Notes under the pieces: generated by a model
Database searches by the model: none
What the model was told of the DNA's origin: nothing
The model's input: only the letters and a program-made list of their open reading frames with translations
In this document: one piece after another, positions 26,824 to 34,147 of the stretch
Layout: each line of letters begins with the position of its first letter
Numbering within the stretch: the first letter of the stretch is position 1
NCBI GenBank assembly: GCA_902776665.1
Contig: CACYQZ010000007.1
Span: 17,711 to 81,710 of the forward strand
Direction of reading: 5' to 3'
DNA: 64,000 bases
From: an uncultured Prevotellaceae bacterium
GTDB lineage: Bacteria; Bacteroidota; Bacteroidia; Bacteroidales; Bacteroidaceae
Made by a program: the position numbers and the translations under genes

Positions 26824-27846
26824 ATGACTGATTCGTTTTGCCCCACAGCCGACCGATTTCGCGCCACGAACTACCGTGAACTCTGCCGTCGCCTTGCCGA
26901 GAGATACGGCTTGGACGAGGCGCGTGCGATTGTCCGTTGGGTGCTCGGGGAGCGTTTCGGGCTGTCGATGGCCGACATTTTGTGCGACAAAGTTACGGAA
27001 TTATCGGCAGACGACCGCACAGATTTGGAAAAAATGATGCTCCGACTCGAAAATGGTGAGCCGGTGCAGTATGTTTTGGGCTTTGCAGAGTTCTGTGACA
27101 GGCGATTTTCCGTGAACGAAAGTGTGCTGATTCCGAGGCCAGAAACGGAGGAGTTGTGTCGGTGGATCGTTGATTCGTTGAGTGAGGAGTGTGGAGTGTG
27201 GAGTGAGGAACGAGAAGCGAGGAATGAGGAGCGAGGAGTGAGGAGTGTGGAGTGTGGAACGAGGATTTTGGATATTGGGACGGGAAGCGGTTGCATTGCG
27301 ATTACGTTGGCGGCGGAAATGCCCGATGCACAGGTTTCGGCGTGGGATATTTCGGAACAGGCATTGGCCGTAGCGCGAAAAAATGCCGATTCCATCGGAG
27401 TAAAAGTCGATTTCAAACAAGTCGATGTTCTCAATTTACAATTTACAATTAACAATTCAACTCTCAACTCTCACCTACCACCTATCACCTATCACCTATC
27501 ACCTATCACCTACCACCTACCACCAATCACCCACATCGTCAGCAACCCTCCCTACATCTGCGATAACGAAAAATCCTCGATGAAACCGCACGTTTTGGAA
27601 CATGAACCGCACGTGGCACTCTTCGTTCCCAACGACGACCCATTGCTGTTCTATCGTGCCATTGCCGACTTCGCCATTCAATCGTTGGAATCCGACGGAT
27701 GGCTCTATTTTGAAGTGAATCCATTGTATATCAATGACTTAAAAACGATGTTGGCGGAAAAAGGTTTTGAAAATATTGAAGTAAAAATCGACCAATTCGG
27801 GAAGGAAAGAATGATTCGGGCGAAAAAATCGAAAAAGAAGATATGA
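26824..27846 (+). CDS. prmC: Release factor glutamine methyltransferase
   Basis: 340 residues versus ~280 usual. It methylates the Gln of the GGQ motif in RF1/RF2. SAM motif I (ILDIGTGSGCIAITLA), the substrate motif (HIVSNPPYI) and RPETEELCRWIV are intact. The extra ~60 residues are exactly two low-complexity inserts. One of 28 codons before motif I (SEECGVWSEEREARNEERGV) comes from a GAGTGAG-type heptamer. The other, of ~33 codons directly before NPPY (HLPPITYHLSPITYHLPPIT), comes from CCTATCA-type heptamers. Removing them gives a normal-length enzyme. Stop overlaps recX by 4 bp. Confidence 0.93.
   Translation: MTDSFCPTADRFRATNYRELCRRLAERYGLDEARAIVRWVLGERFGLSMADILCDKVTELSADDRTDLEKMMLRLENGEPVQYVLGFAEFCDRRFSVNESVLIPRPETEELCRWIVDSLSEECGVWSEEREARNEERGVRSVECGTRILDIGTGSGCIAITLAAEMPDAQVSAWDISEQALAVARKNADSIGVKVDFKQVDVLNLQFTINNSTLNSHLPPITYHLSPITYHLPPITHIVSNPPYICDNEKSSMKPHVLEHEPHVALFVPNDDPLLFYRAIADFAIQSLESDGWLYFEVNPLYINDLKTMLAEKGFENIEVKIDQFGKERMIRAKKSKKKI
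27180..27263 (+). repeat. Twelve 7-bp GA-rich units inside prmC
   Basis: GAGTGAG, GAGTGTG, GAACGAG and variants, 12 units = 84 bp = 28 codons, so frame is kept. Confidence 0.85.
27432..27529 (+). repeat. Fourteen 7-bp units inside prmC
   Basis: Four different unit types follow each other in one unbroken 7-bp register: CAATTTA-type (x4), ACTCTCA (x2), CCTACCA/CCTATCA (x7), CCAATCA. Translated as a heptapeptide repeat just upstream of the catalytic NPPY. Confidence 0.85.
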
Positions 27847-28304
27847 AAAAGACGGAAATCACCGAAAAACAGGCGCTGAGCAAACTGATGGCACTCTGTG
27901 CACGGAGCGAACACTCGTCGGGCGATATGTTGCAGAAAATGCGGCTCTGGGGACTCGACGAGGCGGCGCAGGCTCGCATCATGGAACGGCTCGTCAGTGG
28001 AAAATTCATCGACGATGAGCGGTTTACGCGGGCTTTCGTGAACGACAAAATCAAGTATAACCAATGGGGGCGTCGGAAAATCGAACAAGTGCTTTGGGCG
28101 AAGGGGGTTGAGCAGTCGATACAGCGAAAAATCCTCGATTCCATCGATGAAAATGAGTATTTGGCGGTCTTAAAACCGCTGCTGAAGAGCAAGGAACGCA
28201 GCGTCACCGGTCGCAACGAATTTGAACGGCAAATGAAGTTGATTCGCTTCGCCGTGAGTCGCGGTTTTTCGATGGAGCAAATCAATCGATGTTTGGAGGT
28301 TTGA
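27843..28304 (+). CDS. recX: Regulatory protein RecX family
   Basis: 153 residues, helical, with the RecX pattern: ALSKLMALCARSEHSSGDMLQKM (first repeat), RLVSGKFIDDERFTRAFVNDKI, then NQWGRRKIEQVLWAKGV. RecX binds RecA filaments and limits recombinase activity. Translationally coupled to prmC (ATGA). recA is not in the window. Confidence 0.85.
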   Translation: MKKTEITEKQALSKLMALCARSEHSSGDMLQKMRLWGLDEAAQARIMERLVSGKFIDDERFTRAFVNDKIKYNQWGRRKIEQVLWAKGVEQSIQRKILDSIDENEYLAVLKPLLKSKERSVTGRNEFERQMKLIRFAVSRGFSMEQINRCLEV

Positions 28305-28307
28305 GTT

Positions 28308-29003
28308 GTGGGTAGTTTTTGGACACGATTATTCGATTTGATTGCACCGCGTTGTTGTGTGGCTTGTGACAATCGGTTGGCAGAATCTGAGCAGCACGTC
28401 TGCCTGAATTGTCTGCTGGCACTGCCGCGCACGCACTACGAAGAACAGCCCTATGACAACACGATGGCGCAGGTCTTCTGGGGGCATTTTCGCGTGGAGA
28501 AGGTTGCGGCGTGGTTCTTCTACCAACCTTCGTCGCCGTTCAGCGGTATGATTCACGAACTAAAATACAACCGACAGCGCGAAATCGGCCATTTCATCGG
28601 TCGTGTGGCGGCTGAGGAACTCTCAAGGAAGCATTTTTTCGACGACATCGACCTGCTGATTCCCATTCCACTGACGAAGCGGCGGCAACGACAGCGCGGC
28701 TACAACCAAAGCCTTGAAATTGCGCGGGGAATCAGCAGTGTGACGGGTATTCCCGTCGCCGAGAAGGTGGTGGCTCGCACCCGTTTCGAGGAAAGTCAGA
28801 CGCACAAAACGGCGAAAGAACGGCGCGAAAATGTGGCGGGTGTGTTCGAACTCGTTGATGCTGAGGCGATTAGAAACCGCCACGTGATGGTGATTGACGA
28901 TGTCATTACGACGGGTTCCACGATGATTTCCTGCTGTCAGGAGTTGCAAAAAGACGAGTCGGTGAAAATCAGCATTTTCTCCATCGGTTTTACGCGGAGT
29001 TAG
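28308..29003 (+). CDS. comF: ComF family phosphoribosyltransferase-like protein
   Basis: 231 residues, GTG start 3 bp after recX. N-terminal four-Cys zinc knuckle (APRCCVACDNRL...CLNC) and a C-terminal PRTase fold with the PRPP-loop motif VMVIDDVITTGSTM. ComF homologues take part in DNA uptake or primosome function; the biochemical role here is not known. Last gene of the prmC-recX-comF set, and it ends 9 bp from a convergent methyltransferase gene. Confidence 0.87.
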   Translation: MGSFWTRLFDLIAPRCCVACDNRLAESEQHVCLNCLLALPRTHYEEQPYDNTMAQVFWGHFRVEKVAAWFFYQPSSPFSGMIHELKYNRQREIGHFIGRVAAEELSRKHFFDDIDLLIPIPLTKRRQRQRGYNQSLEIARGISSVTGIPVAEKVVARTRFEESQTHKTAKERRENVAGVFELVDAEAIRNRHVMVIDDVITTGSTMISCCQELQKDESVKISIFSIGFTRS

Positions 29004-29012
29004 GTTTTTCGT

Positions 29013-29642
29013 TTATTTTTTTCGAATCAATGTTAGTCCGTCGCGAATCGGCAGGATGACTTGTTCGGTGCGTGGGTCGGCAGCCACATGGTCGTTGAAA
29101 CGGCGAATGCCCAGCGTCTGGCGGTCGCTGTCGTAGGCCGAATCGGTGACGTGACCGTCCCAAAGCGTGTTGTCGGCGAGGAGAAAACCACCGTTTTTCA
29201 GCAAGGGAAGCACCGCCTCGTAGGTCTCGACATAGTTGCGTTTGTCGCCGTCGATGAAGGCCAAATCGAAGTCGAGATTGAGTTTCGGTGCCTCGGTGAC
29301 GGCATCGCCAATCATAAACGTGATTCGGTCGTGATAAGGCGAATTTTCGAGCCATTTTCGCGTAAAATCCTCCATTTCATCGTTGATTTCGTAGGTCCAG
29401 AGGTGTCCGCCGTCGGGCAGTCCCTCGGCCATGCAAAGTGCCGAATAGCCGCTGAACGTGCCGACTTCGAGCACACGCTGCGGTCGAATCATCTCCACGA
29501 GCATTTTCAGCAATCGACCCTGCAAATGCCCACTGACCATGTGACCATGCAGCGTGTGAAGGTGCGTGGCACGCCAGAGTTGGTGCAGATATTCGGGTTC
29601 TGGCTCGGAATGGCTGAGAATGTAATCTTTCAAATTTGACAA
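29013..29642 (-). CDS. Class I SAM-dependent O-methyltransferase
   Basis: 209 residues, the size of the caffeoyl-CoA/catechol O-methyltransferase-like family. Motifs: RVLEVGTFSGYSALCMAEGL (SAM motif I), LDLAFIDGDKRNYVETYE (metal-binding Asp region), GGFLLADNTLWDG. Substrate is unknown; family members methylate catechols in a Mg2+-dependent way. Downstream of aroQ on the same strand with a 22-bp gap made of CAATT-type repeats. Confidence 0.9.
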   Translation of the reverse strand: MSNLKDYILSHSEPEPEYLHQLWRATHLHTLHGHMVSGHLQGRLLKMLVEMIRPQRVLEVGTFSGYSALCMAEGLPDGGHLWTYEINDEMEDFTRKWLENSPYHDRITFMIGDAVTEAPKLNLDFDLAFIDGDKRNYVETYEAVLPLLKNGGFLLADNTLWDGHVTDSAYDSDRQTLGIRRFNDHVAADPRTEQVILPIRDGLTLIRKK

Positions 29643-29664
29643 TTAGACAATTTACAATTTCTCA

Positions 29665-30093
29665 TTATTTACCTAAAAACGCTTCGACAGCAAGGCGATA
29701 GGAGTCGAGGCCAAAGCCACAAATTGTACCCCGACAAGCGGCGGCGAGCAACGAGCGATGGCGGAACGGTTCGCGGGCGTGGATGTTGGAAATGTGCACT
29801 TCGATGACGGGCGTTTCGATGGCGCGAATGCAGTCGCCGAGGGCGATGCTCGTGTGCGTATAGGCACCGGCGTTCAGCACGATACCGTCGAAAGCCCCGA
29901 AGCCAGCCTCCTGCAAGTGATTGACCAGTTCGCCCTCGACATTGCTCTGCGCATAGCTGATTTCCACCTTGTCGGCATACTGCTCGTGAAGTTGCTGCAA
30001 AAACGCCTCAAACGAGCCACTGCCATAGATTTCTGGCTCCCGACGACCCAAAAGATTGAGGTTCGGGCCGTTCAAAATCAAAAATTTCTTCAT
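29665..30093 (-). CDS. aroQ: Type II 3-dehydroquinate dehydratase
   Basis: 142 residues from the ATG at 30093. An upstream in-frame Met at 30126 is rejected because the family starts MKKFLILNGPNLNLLG and the upstream stretch overlaps the promoter. Third step of the shikimate pathway. NGPNLNLLGRREPEIYG contains the catalytic Tyr loop; VLNAGAYTHTSIAL and EVHISNIHAREPFRHRS contain the anhydroshikimate-binding residues and catalytic His. Divergent from xerD with overlapping promoters. Confidence 0.95.
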   Translation of the reverse strand: MKKFLILNGPNLNLLGRREPEIYGSGSFEAFLQQLHEQYADKVEISYAQSNVEGELVNHLQEAGFGAFDGIVLNAGAYTHTSIALGDCIRAIETPVIEVHISNIHAREPFRHRSLLAAACRGTICGFGLDSYRLAVEAFLGK

Positions 30094-30111
30094 ATCTTCA
30101 AAAATTTTTTG

Positions 30112-30131
30112 TACTTTTGTCGGCAAAGTTA
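30112..30131. promoter_or_regulatory. Overlapping divergent -7 boxes of xerD (+) and aroQ (-)
   Basis: Plus strand TACTTTTG at 30112-30119 and minus strand TAACTTTG at 30131-30124 are only 4 bp apart. Clear -33 partners are lacking on both sides. Confidence 0.5.
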
Positions 30132-30146
30132 CGAAAAATTGGAAAA

Positions 30147-31055
30147 TTGAAAAAGAAATCGGAAGAAAATATCGTCAAGCAGTATGTGCGCTACCTGAAA
30201 CTTGAGCGCAACTACTCGCCGAACACACTCGAAGCCTATCAGCACGACCTTTTGCACTTGCAAAACTACTGTCTGACTGAGGGAAAGGCGTTGCTCGACA
30301 TCTCGCTCGACGACCTGCAACATTTCGCTGCCACGCTCCACGAAGTGGGCATCGGACCGAGTTCGCAGGCGCGGATTCTCAGTGGCATCCGCTCGTTCTA
30401 CCGCTTCCTTTTACTCGACGGATTCATAGAAAACGACCCGACCGAACTCTTGGAATCGCCGCACTTGGGCGAACACCTGCCAGAAGTGCTCTCGACGGCG
30501 GAAATCGACCAAATCGAGGCGAGCATCGACCTCTCGAAATGGGAGGGACACCGCAACCGCGCCATCATCGAGGTGCTGTTTTCATGCGGTTTGCGCGTCA
30601 GTGAACTTGTGACGCTGAAACTCTCGGACTTGTTTCTCGACGAGGGCTATGTGCGCATTTTCGGCAAGGGCTCGAAGGAACGGCTCGTACCGATTTCCAA
30701 TCGCGCTATCCACGAGCTGAATCTCTGGTTCGACGACCGAAACCACATGAAAATCAAGCCCGGCGAGGAAGATTACGTTTTTTTGAATCGTCGCGGTGCC
30801 CATCTGACCCGTGTGATGATTTTCATTATGTTGCGCCAACAGGCAGAACTCGCAGGTATCAAAAAGGTGATTTCTCCCCACACGCTCCGCCATTCTTTCG
30901 CCACGGCATTGCTCGAAGGCGGTGCCGACCTGCGCGTCATTCAGGCGTTGCTTGGCCACGAAAGCATCGGCACCACCGAAATCTACACCCACATCGACAC
31001 GACCGCGCTGCGCGAGGCCATTATCGAGCATCATCCTCGCAATTTGAAAAGATGA
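30147..31055 (+). CDS. xerD: XerC/XerD-type tyrosine recombinase
   Basis: About 302 residues from a TTG at 30147. No ATG exists in the early frame, and a TTG at 30117 lies inside the -7 box, so it is unlikely. N-terminal SAM-like core-binding domain (YLKLERNYSPNTLEAYQHDL) and catalytic domain with Arg I in LFSCGLRVSELVTLKLSDL, Lys in GKGSKERLVPI, the HTLRHSFATALLEGGADL box, LLGHESIGTTEIYTH and a terminal Tyr. It resolves chromosome dimers at dif, here by family similarity. It differs from the Bacteroides-type invertase at 37452. Confidence 0.9.
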   Translation: MKKKSEENIVKQYVRYLKLERNYSPNTLEAYQHDLLHLQNYCLTEGKALLDISLDDLQHFAATLHEVGIGPSSQARILSGIRSFYRFLLLDGFIENDPTELLESPHLGEHLPEVLSTAEIDQIEASIDLSKWEGHRNRAIIEVLFSCGLRVSELVTLKLSDLFLDEGYVRIFGKGSKERLVPISNRAIHELNLWFDDRNHMKIKPGEEDYVFLNRRGAHLTRVMIFIMLRQQAELAGIKKVISPHTLRHSFATALLEGGADLRVIQALLGHESIGTTEIYTHIDTTALREAIIEHHPRNLKR

Positions 31056-31070
31056 GCGTTGTTTCCGACG

Positions 31071-31640
31071 TCAGAAAACAATGTTGATAGACAGCGTTTG
31101 CGGACCGACCGCCACACTGTAGCGCGACCGTTCGCCCGTAATTTTGTCGCCCAGCCAGTAGCCGAGTTCTGTTCCGAGCACGCCGATGGCAGCGCCAGCC
31201 GCCACGTCGTACCAATGATGGCGATTGCGACAAACGCGGTCGATGCCCACCGCCGTCGCCACCGCGTAGCCCGCCACGGGAATCCACACCGACTGACGGC
31301 TGTACTCCTTATACAACTGATGCGCACCCGCAAAGGCGAAAGTTGTGTGACCCGATGGGAACGATTTCTGGTCGGTGCCGTCGGGACGTTCTTCGTCAAT
31401 GAAGTGCTTCAGTCCCCACGTCGCGCCCGACGAAATGGCGATGCTCGCCGCCGTGTTCACCACCAGCCGTTTCCACGATGAACTACTCTCCACGCCGCAG
31501 GCTTTCAATGCAAACACCGATGCCACCGGTACAAAGCGCAGCACGTCGTCGGATCCGTCGCCGTGATACGCCTTCGGTTGTGCGAAGGCAGGAATTGTCG
31601 CCAGCCATAGGGCGAAAATACAAACAAAATGTCTTACCAT
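31071..31640 (-). CDS. PAP2 superfamily phosphatase, exported or membrane-linked
   Basis: 189 residues; signal peptide cut near PAFAQ. The three PAP2 motifs are visible: KHFIDEERPDG, SFPSGHTTFAFAGAH, and RVCRNRHHWYDVAAGAAIG. Such enzymes dephosphorylate lipid phosphates such as undecaprenyl pyrophosphate or lipid A, in the periplasm. Convergent with xerD. Which lipid is used cannot be told. Confidence 0.88.
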   Translation of the reverse strand: MVRHFVCIFALWLATIPAFAQPKAYHGDGSDDVLRFVPVASVFALKACGVESSSSWKRLVVNTAASIAISSGATWGLKHFIDEERPDGTDQKSFPSGHTTFAFAGAHQLYKEYSRQSVWIPVAGYAVATAVGIDRVCRNRHHWYDVAAGAAIGVLGTELGYWLGDKITGERSRYSVAVGPQTLSINIVF

Positions 31641-31686
31641 ACAAAAAATATTATTTTCGCTGCAAAGATAATAAAAAAATAGGAAA

Positions 31687-31718
31687 TGAGCCCAAAAGTC
31701 GGGAAACTTTTGGGCTCA
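31687..31718 (-). terminator. Hairpin terminator of the left SusCD locus
   Basis: Perfect 13-bp stem (TGAGCCCAAAAGT / ACTTTTGGGCTCA) with a 6-base loop, 39 bp after the stop of the last gene on the minus strand. The T-tract downstream on that strand is broken (TTTCC then a run of T). Confidence 0.75.
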
Positions 31719-31756
31719 CTCGAATGTGTATTTCAGAGAATTCTATCTCTAAAACC

Positions 31757-32557
31757 TTACGGCATCGTCAGAATGTCGGTGAATGTTCCGAACGAACCAG
31801 CCGAAACCGTGTGCTTCAGTGTGAAGGTGGCCTTCTTGGTGGCGGGATCGTAAGGACCAGCATAGCCAGCTGCGTTACCGTCGGCATCGCCAACGAGCGA
31901 AACAACACCATAACTCGAGTGCTTCCACGAACCCTGCTTCGGAACCATCACTTTGTTGTCGTCGGTGATAGTGAATTCGATGTCGTAACCAGCGGCAAAC
32001 AGGTTGATAATCTTGTAGAGCTTCGGCGAAGAGCCTTCAGCATACTCGATGTTCACATTGAGGGTCTCTTCCCACCATTCGGGAGAATCATAGACACCCT
32101 TACCCAGAGCGAGCCAGTTCCAGTCGCACTTCACGCTAATCGTCGTTTCCAGGGTAGCCGTGTTGGTTGTCGTGTCGGCTTGTGCCACTTCGGCGTCGCT
32201 CAGTTTCAGCTTAGCCTTGTACACGTTACCACCCAGCATGTTGTTGGCTTTCAAGGTGATGAATGTTTCAGCCATACCCGGTTCGAACGTAGCCTGTCCG
32301 CCACTTCCATCGGTGAAGATGCCTTGGTTTTCAGGAATCAGCGTGTAGTGTGCAGTATAGGCTTGCGACGTGTTGGAACGAATCAGGCGAACCACGATGT
32401 CGGTCGATGAGCTTTTGACCATCACTTGAGCCGGAGTTGCCGTTTCGAAAGAAACATTCTGGAAAGGAGGATTGTAAATCGCACCTTCATTTTTCGTGTC
32501 GCACGATGTCAGGACGAAGCCTGCCAAGAGTGCAAATCCTAAAATATATTTCTTCAT
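31757..32557 (-). CDS. Surface lipoprotein of the left SusCD locus, SusE-position
   Basis: 266 residues; lipobox LTSC. I do not recognise a specific family. The first half (VRLIRSNTSQAYTAHYTLIP ... ATFEPGMAETFITLKANN) looks like a Calx-beta or Ig-like sandwich of the kind seen in DUF1735/DUF4984-type SusCD accessory lipoproteins. The second half is a beta-rich domain with repeated Trp and Tyr (SPEWWEETLNVNIEY). Third gene after susC and susD on the minus strand, the position of surface glycan-binding proteins. Ligand unknown. Confidence 0.7.
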   Translation of the reverse strand: MKKYILGFALLAGFVLTSCDTKNEGAIYNPPFQNVSFETATPAQVMVKSSSTDIVVRLIRSNTSQAYTAHYTLIPENQGIFTDGSGGQATFEPGMAETFITLKANNMLGGNVYKAKLKLSDAEVAQADTTTNTATLETTISVKCDWNWLALGKGVYDSPEWWEETLNVNIEYAEGSSPKLYKIINLFAAGYDIEFTITDDNKVMVPKQGSWKHSSYGVVSLVGDADGNAAGYAGPYDPATKKATFTLKHTVSAGSFGTFTDILTMP

Positions 32558-32581
32558 AATCGTACGTTTTTTTTATTGATT

Positions 32582-34093
32582 TTACTCGTCTTTCGTATTA
32601 TTCTGGTCCTTATCGACCGACATGTTTTCATTTCCGTCGAACTCGGCCTGCGGAATGGTGAGCACCCACATGTAGTTTTCAGGATTCGTCGTCGGACGAC
32701 CCGGCAGCAGCAGACCACTGGGCCAGCCGTGAGCGCTGTCGCGCTTGAAGCCTTGCTTCAGACGGCGGATGTCGAACGTACGACCCATTTCACCCCAGAG
32801 TTCGATACGCTTCTGGATGAGGATTTCTTCGAGCAGCGAACCCGTGTCGTCGGTGGTCAGTTTGCCGAGGGCAGTGCCCGACTTCTCGCACTTGTAACCT
32901 GCATCGCGCTTGCTCATCACAGCCGTCAGGTGCTTCTTGGCGGTAGCCTCGTCGCCCAGACGGCAGGCAGCTTCAGCAGCGTTGAAGTACATTTCCTCTA
33001 CGCGCATCCAAATGTAGTCGCCTTCCCATGTGGCAGCGTTCGAGAACGAGAATTTCTTCTGCAGATAGTTTTCGGCGGGATTCCACCATGCGCGGCGAGC
33101 GTCTTTTTCGCCCATCTTCTGGTAGAGGTAGATGGAAATCTGCTTCGGAGCACGTTGTGCATAGCTCACAACGGGATCCATGTGGGCGAAGAAGCTGGCG
33201 TACATACCGGCCTGGTCGCTCTGGATCTTGGCACCCCACATCACGTCGTTGTATTCAACGCTGTTCATGCCCGTGATGGCTGCAACGTCGCCGACGGCGC
33301 AACCGCTGGCAGCGATGGCCTCTTCAGCATACTTCTTGGCGTTGGCCCAGTCTTCCTTGACCAGAGCGATACGCGAAGCGATACCCAAAGCGGTGGCATA
33401 GCCCAGGTGGCTCTTGTTCTTCAAAGTAGTACCCTTGAGCAGCGTGAGGGCTTTCTCGATGTCCTTGTCAATCTGCTCATAGACCTGAGCAACGGTCGAA
33501 CGGGGCTGACCCGTTGTGGTCTTGAACGTAGGCTCGGTGTAGAGCGGTACGCAAGGCTCACTCTCGTGGCCTTTGTAGGTGCGCGAGAACCACTGTGCCA
33601 GCATGAAGTAGCTGTAGGCACGCACGGCGTAAGCCTGACCGATGACGTAGTTCTTGTCTTCGGTGGCACCACCCATCGTTTCCTCGGCGGCAATCACGTA
33701 GTTCACGTTGGCAATCCATGTGTAGTGGGCATACCAAAGGTCGTAGCTGCGCCATGCACTGCTGTTGAAGCGGCCCTTCACGTTGTAGGCAGCGTCGAAC
33801 CAGAACCAGCCCGAACCCTGAGCACCCATGATGAAGTCGTCGCCCATCACTTCTGCTGCGAGGTTGTAGGCCGAAATACCGAAGCACTGGTGAGTATTAC
33901 CCGTGGTGGACCAGCCCGAGGTGTACATCGAGCGGTACAGACCGTTCAGGGGCACCATGGCAGCCTTCGCATCGCTGAAAAGCGTCGTTCCCGAAACCGA
34001 GTCGGTAGGCTGAGTTTCCAATTTGTCTTCCGAGCAGGCGGCCATGACCAGCAAGCCCATCAGAATGAAACTATATTTAAATAAATTTTTCAT
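32582..34093 (-). CDS. SusD/RagB-family lipoprotein (left pair)
   Basis: 503 residues with lipobox MAAC; mature start CSEDKLETQPTDSVSG. SusD features: AYAVRAYSYFMLAQWFSRTY (TPR helix), WMRVEEMYFNAAEAACRLG, and IQKRIELWGEMGRTFDIRRLK. The QPTDSVSG start resembles the right-hand SusD (TTPTDSVSD), consistent with paralogous loci. Pairs with the SusC at 34148-37324. Under the present promoter orientation it is predicted to be silent (see the invertible segment). Confidence 0.93.
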   Translation of the reverse strand: MKNLFKYSFILMGLLVMAACSEDKLETQPTDSVSGTTLFSDAKAAMVPLNGLYRSMYTSGWSTTGNTHQCFGISAYNLAAEVMGDDFIMGAQGSGWFWFDAAYNVKGRFNSSAWRSYDLWYAHYTWIANVNYVIAAEETMGGATEDKNYVIGQAYAVRAYSYFMLAQWFSRTYKGHESEPCVPLYTEPTFKTTTGQPRSTVAQVYEQIDKDIEKALTLLKGTTLKNKSHLGYATALGIASRIALVKEDWANAKKYAEEAIAASGCAVGDVAAITGMNSVEYNDVMWGAKIQSDQAGMYASFFAHMDPVVSYAQRAPKQISIYLYQKMGEKDARRAWWNPAENYLQKKFSFSNAATWEGDYIWMRVEEMYFNAAEAACRLGDEATAKKHLTAVMSKRDAGYKCEKSGTALGKLTTDDTGSLLEEILIQKRIELWGEMGRTFDIRRLKQGFKRDSAHGWPSGLLLPGRPTTNPENYMWVLTIPQAEFDGNENMSVDKDQNNTKDE

Positions 34094-34147
34094 GTTATTT
34101 CCTTTCTAAATTGATTTAACTTGTCTTTTTTCAACTCGTCAATGTGA

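Noticed and set aside
27432-27529. CRISPR-like short repeats
   Set aside because: Units are 7 bp, contiguous, without spacers, and lie within prmC.
31478-32410. 310-codon plus-strand frame across the PAP2/lipoprotein gap
   Set aside because: It runs through a terminator and opposite two supported minus-strand genes.
32576-34084. 502-codon plus-strand frame opposite the left susD
   Set aside because: Shadow frame; the SusD signature is on the minus strand.
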